The notes under the pieces: generated by a model
Databases searched by the model: none
Seen by the model: the letters and a program-made list of their open reading frames with translations, nothing else
Told to the model about the DNA's origin: nothing
Assembly: GCF_022811645.1 (NCBI RefSeq)
Contig: NZ_CP094535.1
Coordinates: forward strand, 112,476-176,475
Direction: 5' to 3'
Length of the DNA: 64,000 nucleotides
DNA from: Hymenobacter monticola
GTDB taxonomy: Bacteria; Bacteroidota; Bacteroidia; Cytophagales; Hymenobacteraceae
Made by a program: the position numbers and the translations under genes
Shown: in pieces, positions 29,501 to 37,894 of the stretch
Layout: each line of letters opens with the position of its first letter
Position numbering within the stretch: the stretch's first letter is position 1

Positions 29501-30024
29501 GGCAGGGCCTCAATCTTGTCCTGAAAGTCGTCGGCCAGCTTTTTGAGCTGCGAGGCCGGCAGGTTGCCGCTCAGGTTGACGTACATGATGGGCTGCTCCG
29601 AAATGTTCACCTCGTTCACCGTTGGGGCGCTGGGCAGGTCGTTGGGCAGCTCGGAGCTGGCCTTGTCCACGGCGTCCTTGATGAGCTGCTTGGCGTACTG
29701 CACATCCACACCCGAGTTGAACTCGATGTCCAGAATACAGTAGTCCTGGTTGGAGGTGGAGTTGATTTTTTTTACTCCGTTCACGCCCTTAATCTCCTTT
29801 TCGAGCTGGCGCGTCACCAGGTTCTCGATGTCGGAGGGCGAAGTGCCGGGGTACACCGTGGCCACGATGATGCGCGGAATCACGATGTCCGGGAATTTCT
29901 CCTTGCCCAGCTTGACGTAGGCAAAGATGCCGGCCACCGTCAGCAGCAGCGTGATGATGTAAATACTGGTTTTATTATTGATGGACCAGCTGGTGGGTCC
30001 AAATTCCTTCTCAAGGTCTTGCAT
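26581..30024 (-). CDS. RND efflux transporter permease (HAE1/AcrB family)
   Basis: A 1147-residue inner-membrane proton-driven pump with twelve predicted helices. The first helix is near residues 18-36, then a large periplasmic porter domain, the central helix block beginning near 330 (IIIGFLLVTLILMFFMG), and the repeated half in the second portion. FALLLALGIVVDDAIVVIENTHR is the TM4 proton-relay motif with paired Asp. VTGVGVIALAGIVVKNGILLVEF is the equivalent in the second half. The N-terminus and PGTSPSDIENLVTRQLEKEIKGV are typical. It works with the fusion lipoprotein and TolC-like channel encoded immediately upstream. The substrate is unknown. Confidence 0.95.
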   Translation of the reverse strand: MQDLEKEFGPTSWSINNKTSIYIITLLLTVAGIFAYVKLGKEKFPDIVIPRIIVATVYPGTSPSDIENLVTRQLEKEIKGVNGVKKINSTSNQDYCILDIEFNSGVDVQYAKQLIKDAVDKASSELPNDLPSAPTVNEVNISEQPIMYVNLSGNLPASQLKKLADDFQDKIEALPEITRVDIVGALEQQVNVDLDLYKLQASQLSFSDIEGAIARENITISGGSIDVGTQKRAVRVAGQYVKADDIANIQVKNLRGASVRLGDIATVTDGFKDRESYASLEGQPSVTLNVVKRQGENLLDASDKIHQLVKDAEASTPKGLKITITGDASSQTRNTLNDLINTIIIGFLLVTLILMFFMGTTNALFVGLSVPLSMFLAFIMLPMFGFSLNMIVLFAFLLALGIVVDDAIVVIENTHRLLHEHPNLTTAQAAKYAAGEVFIPVLAGTLTTVAPFVPLLFWPGIVGSFMFFLPVTLILTLGASLIVAFIMNPVFAVSFMNREEHLDRVEKPQLTRNFLLGMGGILLVAVAGYLAGSTFLGNLMVTIIVFCFLDKYVFVYMIAGFQRSILPRFQNGYARLVEIVVGGTVWRQVAIMLSLVVLMVGSLLAVVARKPKVDFFPSGDPNFIYTYLRMPVGTRVEVTDSVTRELEKRVYKVIGRDNPDVESVITNVAIGAGDPSEASAAGTSQSHLGKVAVAFKELAERKGKTTGLYMDQIREAVKGIPGAEVSVDQEASGPPQGKPIAIEVSGDDYPKLAALSKKVERYIDSLKIGGIEDLRSDLQDRNPEISVGINRTRANREGISTAQIGQEVRTAVYGYEASKFKTPDDEYPIQVRYAKPYRDNIDAIMNAPLTFRDASGNVRQVPMSSIADITYGTTYGGIKRKDTKRIITISSNVLGGFTGPDVVANVTQALKSFPTPPGYTIKMGGAQEDQAETSNFLGVAALGAIALIFLVLVTQFNSVSKPVIILTEVLFSIIGVMLGLAITGMNISIVMTGVGVIALAGIVVKNGILLVEFTDMLRSQGMNLHDALVLAGRTRLNPVILTATAAILGLIPLAVGLNIDFYELFKSGHPHIFLGGESVVFWGPLAWTIIFGLAFATLVTLLVVPVMYLLNEKLRAKISGRHYNEPQPKAHAADHEEAEAATPAVLA

Positions 30025-30072
30025 GACAATTGGCTGCTGGATGAGGGAGTAATCCGTGGCGAGGTGAGCCGG

Positions 30073-31209
30073 CTAACCGACTTTCACCACCTGGCCATCA
30101 TTCAAATTCTGGTACCCGGCCGAAATCACCTCATCCCCCGGCTTCAGGCCGCTGATGACTTCCTGCTGGCCGTTGTAGGCCTCGCCGGTTTTGATGACGC
30201 GCTTCTGCGCGACGGGCTTGCCCCCCTCGCGGGCCACCACCAGCACGTAGCTGTTCTGCTCGTCTTTCTGAATCAAATCCACGGGCAGCACGGTGGCGTT
30301 TGCCTTGCCGTAGTTCTGGATGCGCACGCTGGCCACCATGTTGGGCCGCAGGCGGGAGGCCTGGCCGGCGGGCAGGCGCAGCTCGGCGGTGAAGGTGCGG
30401 CTGGTGGCCGAAATGCTGCGGCTCACGGTGCGCACGGTGCTGGCAATTTCCTCGCCGCCCAGGTCGGGCAGCGTCACCAGGGCCTTGTCCCCGGCCTTGA
30501 TGCTGCCGGCGTAGGCTTCCGAGATGTCAACCAGGACTTTGCCGCCCTGCCCGCTGTTGAGTTGCACCACGGCCATGCCCGGCGACACCGTTTCGCCCAG
30601 CTTGGGCAGCACGTTATCCACGGTGCCGGCGTAGGGCGCCACCACGTTGTAGAGCGCTTTTTGCTGGTTGAGGCTGGCGAGGTTGCGCTGCAGGGCCTCG
30701 TAGTTGCTTTTGGCTTGCAAATACTGCACTTCGGTGCCGATTTGCTGCTTCCACAAGCTGGCTTGCTTGTCGTAGATGGTTTTGGTCAGGTCCAGGCGGG
30801 TGCGCAGCTCGGCAATGTTGGCATCGAGTACGCCGGCGTCTACCGTAGCCAGCACCTGGCCTTTGCTCACGTGGTCGCCGCGCTGCACCCGCACGCTGGT
30901 GAGCGTGCCGGCCGCCCGGGCGCCCACGGTCGCGTTCTGGTCAAAATCGACCCGGCCCTGCACTTCGAGGTAGCCGGCGAAGTCCTGCGGTGCCACCTTG
31001 ATGACCGAAACGGGCACGGCGGCGTTGGCGACGGCCTTCGGGTCGGCCGGGCCGGCCTTGGCTTCGAGGGCGGCAATTTTGGCCTGGGTGTCGGCCTGCG
31101 CGGCTTTGAGCTTGGCGAGTTCGGCCTGGGGGTCTTGGCTGCCGCCCCCGCACGAGGCGAGAAAGAGCGCGGCGGCCAGCAGGGAGTAACGAGCGGGGTT
31201 GGAATACAT
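30073..31209 (-). CDS. RND efflux periplasmic adaptor lipoprotein
   Basis: A 378-residue membrane fusion protein. The N-terminus carries a lipobox, [10 protein letters not shown], so Cys is lipidated. A short coiled coil ([24 protein letters not shown]) follows. The lipoyl-like half-motifs are [39 protein letters not shown] and [20 protein letters not shown], and a C-terminal beta-barrel ends with [18 protein letters not shown]. The frame begins at a TTG (31227), but ATG 31209 gives a proper signal peptide. It lies 26 bp after tolC and 48 bp before the pump gene. Confidence 0.93.
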   Translation of the reverse strand: MYSNPARYSLLAAALFLASCGGGSQDPQAELAKLKAAQADTQAKIAALEAKAGPADPKAVANAAVPVSVIKVAPQDFAGYLEVQGRVDFDQNATVGARAAGTLTSVRVQRGDHVSKGQVLATVDAGVLDANIAELRTRLDLTKTIYDKQASLWKQQIGTEVQYLQAKSNYEALQRNLASLNQQKALYNVVAPYAGTVDNVLPKLGETVSPGMAVVQLNSGQGGKVLVDISEAYAGSIKAGDKALVTLPDLGGEEIASTVRTVSRSISATSRTFTAELRLPAGQASRLRPNMVASVRIQNYGKANATVLPVDLIQKDEQNSYVLVVAREGGKPVAQKRVIKTGEAYNGQQEVISGLKPGDEVISAGYQNLNDGQVVKVG

Positions 31210-31235
31210 GGGGATGTGAGGTTTCAAAACGGGGG

Positions 31236-32903
31236 TTATTTGGCCTGCTGGTACAGTTCGCCGGTGGCTTTGTCGCGGTCTACTTTGGCAACCAGGGCGT
31301 CGTAGAGGGCCCCGTAGTAGTTGGTCTGGGCCTCGCGCAGGTCGCGCTCGGCGGTGATGACTTCCACGTTAGAGCCCACGCCGGCCTGGAACTTGATGCG
31401 GGCCACACGGGCCACGTCGGCGGCCAGGGCCATGTTGCCCTGCTGGCTGTCGAGCACGTCGAGGGCGTTGATGAGGGTGGTGCGGCTCTGGGCGTCCTGC
31501 AGGTCGATGCTCTGCTTCAGCGTTTCCATGTTCTTTTCAATGGTCTGCTGCTGAATCCGGCCTTGCTGCACCTGGTACTTGCGCCGGAAGCCGTCGAAGA
31601 CCGGGATGTTCAGGGCCAAGCCCACGTTGCCGAAGCCGAACCAGTTCTGGTTAGGGTAGCCGTTGCTGTTGCGCGAGTCGGGGCCGCGGAAGCCAAACAG
31701 GTCGCTGGCGGTTTTGCCCGAGCCGCTCAGGCCATAAGCTGCCGTGAGGCGCAGGGTGGGGTAGGCCCCGGCGCGGCGGTTGGCCAGGTCGAGGCCGGCC
31801 AGCGCCTGCTGCGTTTCCAGGGTTGAAAACTCAATGCGGTTGTTGTAGTTGAAGGCCGCCTGGGCCTGGGAAGGCTGGCCGGTGTTGGTGGCCGTGGGCT
31901 GGTTGGCAAGGGGTGCCCCGGTAGCAGGGGCCGTGGGCGTAGGCAGCTGGCCCAGGCCGTCAACTCCGCCCCCGGAATTGAAATTGGCCGTTCCCAGGCT
32001 GCGGCGCAGGGCCCCGGCATCCAGCACGGCCGCGCCGAGCGAATCGGTGAGCTGCACCGCTTGCTGCTGCGGCAGGCCCATCTGAAACTTCAGCAGCGCC
32101 AGGCTCACCTCCGTCAGGCGCTGGGCTTTCTGCTGCTCCACCACCAAGTTGGTGCGCTGCACCCGCAGGCGGTCCACATCGAGCTTCTCGGCAAAACCGG
32201 CTTTAAACGTCTTATCGGTTTGGTAGAGGAGCGTATCCAGGCGCTGCACGTTGCGGGCCAGCAGCTTGAGCCGCGCCCGGGCCACCAGCGTGCTGTAATA
32301 GGCCTTGCTGACCTGCTCTGCCACTTCGATTTCGGCTTGCTGGGTTTGCTTCTTGGAGAGCTCCTCGTACACCTTGGCCGCTTTCAGGCCCACCAGGTAG
32401 GAGCCGTCGAACAGCATCTGCGACACCGAGGCCGAAGTGTTGCCGGCGTACTGCAGGCCAAAGGCAAAGGCCTGCGGCGGTACCGGCGTAGAAGGCAGCG
32501 CGACCGTGCCCAGGTTCACCGTCTGACCACCCTGGGCCGCCGCGATGTCGCTGGGCGTAAGGGTAGTGGCCGAGCCGCCGCCGCCCAGAGCTGAGAAATC
32601 GACCAAGCTTTTTTGCAGCTTGAAGTTGTCGGCTACGTTGGCGGCAATGTTCACCTGGGGCAGTCCCTGGCTCTTGGTTTCACCGACTTTGGCGTGGGCG
32701 GTTTGCTCGGCCAGCCGCGTAGCCAGCAGGCTGGGTTTGTTCTGCACGGCGTAGCGCACGGCCTGGGGCAGGCTCAGGGCCATGGGGCCGGAACTGGGCT
32801 GGACCGGCAGCTCTGGGCGCTTGGTTTGGGCCTGGGCCTGGGCCAGCGGGCCCGTCGCGAGGCTGCCGAGCAGCAGCGCCGTCATTACTCTGTTCACTTT
32901 CAT
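31236..32903 (-). CDS. TolC-family outer-membrane efflux protein
   Basis: A 555-residue outer-membrane channel with a signal peptide (cleavage near AQAQAQ). It shows the two tandem TolC repeats of long coiled helices: [42 protein letters not shown] in the first half and the final repeat ending [37 protein letters not shown] low-complexity Ala/Pro/Thr segment of about 40 residues ([17 protein letters not shown]) interrupts the middle, longer than usual. The ATG at 32903 is preferred over the GTG at 32945 because it begins a normal signal sequence. First structural gene after the regulator. Confidence 0.92.
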   Translation of the reverse strand: MKVNRVMTALLLGSLATGPLAQAQAQTKRPELPVQPSSGPMALSLPQAVRYAVQNKPSLLATRLAEQTAHAKVGETKSQGLPQVNIAANVADNFKLQKSLVDFSALGGGGSATTLTPSDIAAAQGGQTVNLGTVALPSTPVPPQAFAFGLQYAGNTSASVSQMLFDGSYLVGLKAAKVYEELSKKQTQQAEIEVAEQVSKAYYSTLVARARLKLLARNVQRLDTLLYQTDKTFKAGFAEKLDVDRLRVQRTNLVVEQQKAQRLTEVSLALLKFQMGLPQQQAVQLTDSLGAAVLDAGALRRSLGTANFNSGGGVDGLGQLPTPTAPATGAPLANQPTATNTGQPSQAQAAFNYNNRIEFSTLETQQALAGLDLANRRAGAYPTLRLTAAYGLSGSGKTASDLFGFRGPDSRNSNGYPNQNWFGFGNVGLALNIPVFDGFRRKYQVQQGRIQQQTIEKNMETLKQSIDLQDAQSRTTLINALDVLDSQQGNMALAADVARVARIKFQAGVGSNVEVITAERDLREAQTNYYGALYDALVAKVDRDKATGELYQQAK

Positions 32904-32951
32904 GAAGAAAACTTGCTTAACTAGTAGGCTGGGTTGAAGGAGCACGGGCGC

Positions 32952-33569
32952 TTAGCGCGCCATTTCCGGCTGGTGCCGATACTCGGCGAAAAGCTGCTGC
33001 CCGTGCGGGGTGGCGATGCCGAGCAGAAAATGCTCGTCGAGGGTTTGGTGGATGCGCGTGGTCGTGAACTGTTCCGGCGGGTACAGCTCGGGGTCGAAGA
33101 CCAGCTCGGCCTGCCCCAGGTGGAGACGGGCCAGCACGCCCACGTCCAGATTGGCCCGGAATACGCCCTCGGCGATGCCGCGCCGCAGGTTATGGATTAT
33201 CTGGGCCAGGATGAAGGTGTACTGGTGCTCGCGAAACAGGGCCCAGGTCACGGGGTGGAACTTGCGCAGGTCGTGGATAATACTGGGGTGCACCTCGCTG
33301 AACTGCGAATCGGCCCAGCGCGAGAGCAGCACCATCTTCTGCACGGCATTGGCGGCCCGCTCGCCGATGCGCACGCAGTCGCCCTGCACCTTGTGCAGGT
33401 GGCTGGTCATGGCGGCCTGCACGATTTCGTCCTTGTTGGCGAAAGCCTTGTAGAGCGTTTTCTTCGACATGGACAGCGCGGCCGCGATGTCGTCCATGCT
33501 CACGCCCTTGATGCCGTTGCGCAGAAACAAAACCTCCGCCTGCTGCAGGATTCGCGCTTTCACATCCAT
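32952..33569 (-). CDS. TetR/AcrR family regulator of the efflux operon
   Basis: A 205-residue repressor. The N-terminal HTH is textbook TetR: ILQQAEVLFLRNGIKGVSMDDIAAALSMSKKTLYKAFANKDEIV. The C-terminal domain has the TetR_C-like helices ending near YPPEQFTTTRIHQTLDEHFLLGI. Start at ATG 33569; the frame upstream to 33797 runs through the operator and is not protein-like. It is the promoter-proximal gene of the efflux operon, 48 bp before tolC, with a perfect palindrome 27 bp upstream of its start. It most likely represses the whole operon and is released by a pump substrate. Confidence 0.92.
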   Translation of the reverse strand: MDVKARILQQAEVLFLRNGIKGVSMDDIAAALSMSKKTLYKAFANKDEIVQAAMTSHLHKVQGDCVRIGERAANAVQKMVLLSRWADSQFSEVHPSIIHDLRKFHPVTWALFREHQYTFILAQIIHNLRRGIAEGVFRANLDVGVLARLHLGQAELVFDPELYPPEQFTTTRIHQTLDEHFLLGIATPHGQQLFAEYRHQPEMAR

Positions 33570-33596
33570 GGTTGCGGTGGTCAAAGCCACGCCGAT

Positions 33597-33616
33597 ACTT
33601 AAAACGTGTTTTAAGT
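33597..33616. promoter_or_regulatory. perfect 20-bp palindrome, probable TetR operator
   Basis: ACTTAAAAC, GT, GTTTTAAGT: nine-base arms with a two-base centre, 27 bp upstream of the tetR start. Size and position match autoregulatory TetR sites. Confidence 0.8.
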
Positions 33617-33746
33617 TTCCGAACGGCTTAACTGACTGGCGTTGAGTGGTCACTTGAGAAGCGACGGGCGGCGGGCTGAGGAAATGCCGCTCCGTGATTG
33701 CAGTGACAAAACAACGGGCCGCCCCACCGCGAGGCCAGCCAAATCG

Positions 33747-33761
33747 GGCGAACGTGCCAAA
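33747..33761 (+). repeat. dispersed intergenic motif GGCGAACGTGCCAAA, copy 1
   Basis: Identical in reverse complement to 33936-33950; also preceded and followed by partly shared bases (TCG on the 3' side of the motif in both). Confidence 0.6.
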
Positions 33762-33935
33762 GTCGGTTGTGAACAAACCAAGACGGGCCGTGGCCAAACC
33801 GCTCGTGGCCGCTGATTTAAGTCAATGCCCTGCGCCGGGGCCTTGCGGGCGCGGGCGCCAACAGCATATAGCGGCGGCGAGCTGACGATAAAGCCCAGCA
33901 GGCCAGGGCCTTTTTTGGGTATGCTCAACCGCGAT

Positions 33936-33950
33936 TTTGGCACGTTCGCC
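33936..33950 (-). repeat. dispersed intergenic motif GGCGAACGTGCCAAA, copy 2
   Basis: Reverse complement of copy 1, 15 of 15 bases identical, 174 bp away. Confidence 0.6.
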
Positions 33951-34121
33951 ACGATTTCCCTTGGTTCTTCGACCGGAGTACCGCTGGTTTGCAGCGCTTT
34001 CCCAGCGGCCGCCGGCTCCCGAGCTGGTCTGCCGGCCCGGCTTTTCCCGTGATGCCCGCCGGGCGGCTATCCGCGGCTGAAACTGGGTACTTCAACTCCT
34101 ACCCGTTTGCTAAATCAGGCG

Positions 34122-34535
34122 ATGCTCAACCCGACCGTTCCCACCAACCGGCTACAAACCGCGCTTCGCCTGTTGCTTGGCAGCCTCATGGTGCTGGCCG
34201 GGGTGGCGCACCTCACCTTTGCCCGCCCCGATTTTCAGGCGCAGGTGCCCACCTGGCTGCCGCTGAATCGTGATTTTGTGGTCCTCGCTTCGGGGCTCGT
34301 CGAGGTGGGGCTGGGCCTGGCCATGCTCTTCTGGCGGAGCCGCCGGGTGTACGTGGGCCTGGCGCTGGCCCTGTTCTACGTGTTGATTTTTCCGGGCAAT
34401 ATCTCGCAGTACGTCAACCACATCAACTCGCTCGGTATGAACAGCGACGGCGAGCGGTTCCAGCGTCTGTTCTTCCAGCCCGTGCTGATACTCTGGGCAC
34501 TGTGGAGCACCGGCTTCTGGCGGGCGTGGCGGTAG
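34122..34535 (+). CDS. DoxX-like membrane protein
   Basis: A 137-residue integral membrane protein with four hydrophobic helices. The first is LLLGSLMVLAGVAHL and the second DFVVLASGLVEVGLGLAMLFW. The pattern GxxHF/HLTFARPDFQAQVPTWLP resembles DoxX/YphA-type small membrane proteins. The frame opens at a TTG (34107); the ATG at 34122 is taken as start. Followed 61 bp later by an SDR gene. Function in this family is poorly defined (quinone-linked or redox roles are reported for some members). Confidence 0.8.
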   Translation: MLNPTVPTNRLQTALRLLLGSLMVLAGVAHLTFARPDFQAQVPTWLPLNRDFVVLASGLVEVGLGLAMLFWRSRRVYVGLALALFYVLIFPGNISQYVNHINSLGMNSDGERFQRLFFQPVLILWALWSTGFWRAWR

Positions 34536-34596
34536 CGCCCTGGTTTTTCTTTTTCACCCCACCCCTGGCAGTAGGGTACTACTGCCCCAACCCCTT

Positions 34597-35343
34597 ATGC
34601 AGTTGCAAGATAAAGTTGCCGTTATTACGGGCGGTGCCGATGGCATCGGCGCCGGCCTCACCCGGGCCTTCGTGCAGGAGGGCGCGAAAGTACTGTTCGT
34701 AGACGTGCAGGAAGACAAAGGCCTGGCCCTGGAAAAAGAGCTGGGCAGCGCGGCCAAATTCCTGAAGAAAGACCTGCGCAGCCCCGGCATGGAGCAGCGC
34801 ATTCAGGAGGCCGCCAGGGAGGCGTTCGGCGTTACGCTCGACGTGCTGGTGAACAACGCCCAGGCCTCGAAGCCGCAACTGCTGCTGGACGTGGACCAGC
34901 CGGCCCTGGACCTGGCCTTTGAAACCGGCCTGTGGGCTACCTGGAAGCTAATGCGGATTTTTTACAACCAACTGGCCGCCTCGAAGGGCTCCATCATCAA
35001 CTTCGCCTCGGGCGCGGGCATCCTGGGCATGCCCACCCAGGGCGTGTACGGCATGAACAAAGAAGCTATCCGGGGGCTGTCGCGCACGGCAGCCAATGAG
35101 TGGGGCCCGGTAGGCATCCGCGTGAACGTGGTGGCCCCGGCCGCCGCCACGGCGGGCTTTCAGTGGTGGCAGGAAACTTACCCCGACCAGGCCAAGGAGA
35201 TGATTTCTAAGGTGCCGCTGCAGCGCGTGGGCGACGTACTGACCGACGTGGCCCCCATTGTGGTGTTCCTGGCCAGCAGCGCCTCGCAGTACATGACCGG
35301 CCAGACGCTGATGGCCGACGGCGGCAGCATCCAGCTCCGCTAG
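34597..35343 (+). CDS. SDR family oxidoreductase
   Basis: A 248-residue classical SDR starting MQLQDKVAVITGGADGIGAGL (cofactor motif), with NNAQASKP in the NNAG position, SIINFASGAG, the YGMNK active site, and a C-terminal YMTGQTLMADGGSIQL, which is the usual SDR end. In the NNAG motif the Gly is Gln (NNAQ), an unusual but tolerated change. A clear terminator follows. The substrate is not evident. Confidence 0.88.
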   Translation: MQLQDKVAVITGGADGIGAGLTRAFVQEGAKVLFVDVQEDKGLALEKELGSAAKFLKKDLRSPGMEQRIQEAAREAFGVTLDVLVNNAQASKPQLLLDVDQPALDLAFETGLWATWKLMRIFYNQLAASKGSIINFASGAGILGMPTQGVYGMNKEAIRGLSRTAANEWGPVGIRVNVVAPAAATAGFQWWQETYPDQAKEMISKVPLQRVGDVLTDVAPIVVFLASSASQYMTGQTLMADGGSIQLR

Positions 35344-35387
35344 CTGGTGCCCGCCAACCGGCGTAGAGTCGGCGGGTGTTACCGTAG

Positions 35388-35432
35388 AAAGCAAGGTCGT
35401 CTCCAGTGCACTGGGGATGACCTTGCTTTTTA
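35388..35432 (+). terminator. rho-independent terminator
   Basis: AAAGCAAGGTC pairs with GACCTTGCTTT, and the inner CCAGT with ACTGG, ending in TTTTT. Directly downstream of the SDR gene. Confidence 0.85.
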
Positions 35433-35845
35433 GGGCTTTAGGGGGGCGGACAAGAAACGATGCGAAATGCCAGTAGGCTACGCTTCAACTTAGCGCGTGT
35501 GTGCGCCCTCAACCGCTTTAGCAGTGAGTGCAGCGAGAAATTACTTTAGCACACGGCCACGCTGGAGTAAGCGAATTGAATGTTTGGAATTTAGGACGGC
35601 ATCAAATACAACAGTTCCGATAACCAGCTTCTTTTATAACGTGGGCCGCAGACCATCAAAATCAGCGCCACTTGGAAAACTCATAATTGAACCAAAACCA
35701 CAAGCACCAGAGCTGCGGAATACCGGTCCACTGCTGACAAAGTTGTGGCTGTGATGAAAAAGGCTTGGGTCTGGAACGCTCAGTTGCTAAAAATTTGCCG
35801 CTGCGATAATAGTAACAGTGGAACCGGTGCATAATCATATCTCTT
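35433..35845. other. A+T-richer intergenic DNA at the edge of an atypical island
   Basis: About 410 bp between the SDR terminator and the convergent low-GC gene. One open frame of 85 codons (35497-35754, plus) lacks any recognisable motif and I do not call it. Base composition shifts from GC-rich to A+T-rich here, marking the start of the island that extends to about 36930. Confidence 0.5.
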
Positions 35846-36802
35846 TTAAGTAGTTAAGAGAACTTGCTTAATGTAATCCACTTCGGGCCGCAGCTTTTCT
35901 ATGGCCTCAGTAAGCATTCTATTACCTCTTTCAAGGCCTGTAATTGCATCCTCTGAAGAGTGTAAAATACGACCCATTAAAATATTATTCCTTCGACCAA
36001 TATTAAAAATGGCATCCACTCTGCTATCGTGCCTGAAGTCATCCAATAATTCTTTCATGAAGGGTCGTAGAAAGACAGCATGGTGCCAGGTAAGGCCGGT
36101 GGCACCTGGAATTCTCTCTACTAAATAGACATAGAAATAGCGCAACTCATCTAGATAAAGAGCCAGCGGGTCTATCCGAAGTGCTCCATTTTTTCTGGAT
36201 TGTTCAATTATATCAGAATTTATATTTCTAATTGCCTCTATATTTTCCCTGTATTCTTTTCCTATTTTGTGGTACAACTTGATATGCGATTTGTATGCTA
36301 ATCGATAATCAACCATGCTGAATTTGATGAAGTCAAGTTGCTTATATATTCTAGCTACGCGGGCACGGTTATCAGCAGTGTCTAATGCTTTCCGAATCAG
36401 TGAGAAAAAGATATCATCATTTCGAATGGAAAATAGCCGTTCTAATGTACCAGAGGCACGAATACTTAATGGATGGGGTGATGTAGGATTCCGCTTAATT
36501 TCTTTTGCTGTATCAACATAATCGTGGGTCTGCTTTTCAACATAGCCTATTAAATCGTCTAATAACCAAGTGAAATGGTTTAGATTTTTCTCGGCCAGTT
36601 TGTTCTGTCGGTCATGCTCTTCTTTAAAATTATTGAGTATACTCTGCTCATGGGTTCTTCGATTCTCTTCGGTCTGTCTCTTAAAGACAGATAATGAAGC
36701 CCATGCTCCAACCCCAGCTCCTGCTAGAGGAATGATGAAGTCCTTGAGCAGCGGATATAAATAGTCATGCGCAAATTCTTTGATTTGAGTCCAGCAGTTC
36801 AT
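35846..36802 (-). CDS. membrane-anchored helical protein of unknown function on low-GC DNA
   Basis: A 318-residue protein I do not recognise. One N-terminal hydrophobic helix (about residues 17-38, PLLKDFIIPLAGAGVGAWASLSVF) is followed by a charged, largely helical body with likely coiled-coil stretches at about 42-75 and 285-305. A plausible topology is a single anchor with the bulk in the cytoplasm. Its DNA is clearly richer in A+T than all neighbouring genes, with A/T-ending codons and many Asn, Ile and Lys residues, so it looks horizontally acquired. It stands alone between a terminator and an unrelated flavoprotein gene. A phage-defence or conflict role is only a guess from that profile. 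Confidence 0.75.
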   Translation of the reverse strand: MNCWTQIKEFAHDYLYPLLKDFIIPLAGAGVGAWASLSVFKRQTEENRRTHEQSILNNFKEEHDRQNKLAEKNLNHFTWLLDDLIGYVEKQTHDYVDTAKEIKRNPTSPHPLSIRASGTLERLFSIRNDDIFFSLIRKALDTADNRARVARIYKQLDFIKFSMVDYRLAYKSHIKLYHKIGKEYRENIEAIRNINSDIIEQSRKNGALRIDPLALYLDELRYFYVYLVERIPGATGLTWHHAVFLRPFMKELLDDFRHDSRVDAIFNIGRRNNILMGRILHSSEDAITGLERGNRMLTEAIEKLRPEVDYIKQVLLTT

Positions 36803-36934
36803 GAGGAGTAGAGTTGAGGGGGAAACTAACGAAAAGTAACTGATTCCCTGTTATCTCTCTTAGCCACGCCAGTGGCAAACCTTTGTTGATATTTGATACA
36901 TTAAATAGTATTCGCTATGAGCCTCGCCGCGTAC

Positions 36935-37642
36935 TTACTTCCAGAACGGCTTGGTTTTCAGCAAACCGGCCGGCCAGTGGTGCTCGTGTTGGAGCAACCG
37001 GTGCCCGGCTACGCAAGTTGCCTGTGGCCCACCCCAGTACACCAAGGCCTGCGGAGCTGCGAGCCGCAGGCCCTGGCCTTCGGCAGCCTTCAGGTATTGA
37101 GTGGCCGACAAGGTGTCGGCAACGACGAAGTGCAGGGGCAGGGAGCCATCGACATCCGCGAAGCAGTCATCGGCGTGGCGCGCGTGGACGACGCTGGCCA
37201 CGGGCACTTGCTTCGGCAAATGCCGGCGCAGCTCATAGAAGTGGGCCAAGCACGAGACATCGCCTAGCAGCGCGTAGGCCGGGGCTGTAGCATCGAGCAG
37301 AAATTTACCACCTGGCCCGTAAAAATGTACTACGTCGCCGGGTCGGCATTGGGCGGCCCACCGGGCACCCGGTCCGTCGGAAAACGTGCAGACCGCGAGC
37401 TCAAGCCGGCCGGCGGCCGCGTCGTAGCCCCAAATCGAGTAGGTTCGCTTGCGAAGGCTGGCCGCGTCGGTGCGGGCACCAAGGTCAAAGAAGACGTTGA
37501 GCGTTTGCCCGGGCACATAAGACCAGCCAACCAACGAGGCGCCGCTCAGGCTCACCCGGTAGGTGCAGGCCGCAATCTGCTGCACCCCTACGATGGTGGC
37601 CGTCTGCGTTACCTGGCGGGCCAAGGCGTTGAATAGCTTCAT
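36935..37642 (-). CDS. siderophore-interacting protein (FAD-binding ferric reductase)
   Basis: A 235-residue cytoplasmic flavoprotein. The N-terminal FAD-binding barrel includes YVPGQTLNVFFDLG and the RTYSIWGYDAAAGRLELAV signature; the C-terminal NAD(P)H-binding half has YALLGDVSCLAHFYELRRHLP and ALVYWGGPQATCVAGHRLLQ. The family reduces ferric siderophores to free iron. The open frame begins upstream at TTG 37711, but ATG 37642 fits the family. The last residues (GLLKTKPFWK) match the common C-terminal tail. It is downstream of the second ACP-like gene with a gap of about 250 bp, so co-transcription is uncertain. Confidence 0.85.
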   Translation of the reverse strand: MKLFNALARQVTQTATIVGVQQIAACTYRVSLSGASLVGWSYVPGQTLNVFFDLGARTDAASLRKRTYSIWGYDAAAGRLELAVCTFSDGPGARWAAQCRPGDVVHFYGPGGKFLLDATAPAYALLGDVSCLAHFYELRRHLPKQVPVASVVHARHADDCFADVDGSLPLHFVVADTLSATQYLKAAEGQGLRLAAPQALVYWGGPQATCVAGHRLLQHEHHWPAGLLKTKPFWK

Positions 37643-37894
37643 AAAAATCACCGGGGTTTCTTCCCCGATAGGACGCTTTGGACTGCCATTTACTGGATGG
37701 TAACGGGCCAAATATTCTCCTTGTCAGGAAAATCTGCTGTTGTCCAACGGGTTGGAGCGAGCGGGCCTATTAGCTCAACGCATCCGAATGAAGTGGAGCC
37801 CGGCTCTGCCCATCGCCTGCCGACGACCGGCCACCCCCGCGGGCAGCGCAGGCGGCCCTGGCGGCAGATGGCGCCACGAGCTGGCGCGGGCAGC
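37643..37894. other. intergenic region, nothing recognised
   Basis: About 250 bp between the ACP-like gene and the flavoprotein gene on the same strand. No supportable gene or hairpin. Confidence 0.4.

Larger units (their letters stand above)
33617..34121. other. divergent intergenic region with two inverted copies of a 15-bp motif
   Basis: About 500 bp between tetR (minus) and doxX (plus). It has no supportable gene. It contains GGCGAACGTGCCAAA at 33747-33761 and its exact reverse complement at 33936-33950; a near-copy is at 39369-39384. It probably holds the promoter of the DoxX gene. Confidence 0.55.

Noticed and set aside
26620-31305. Very long plus-strand open frame (1561 codons) opposite the RND pump and adaptor
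   Set aside because: It is antisense to two unmistakable genes and consists of His/Gln/Gly/Val-rich low-information sequence, a by-product of GC-rich third positions.
33936-33960. Sigma-54 promoter
   Set aside because: TTGGCACG matches the -24 element, but the required GC ten bases after GG (-12 element) is absent.
35497-35754. 85-codon plus-strand frame
   Set aside because: No recognisable family, no supporting start context, and atypical residues; left as intergenic.
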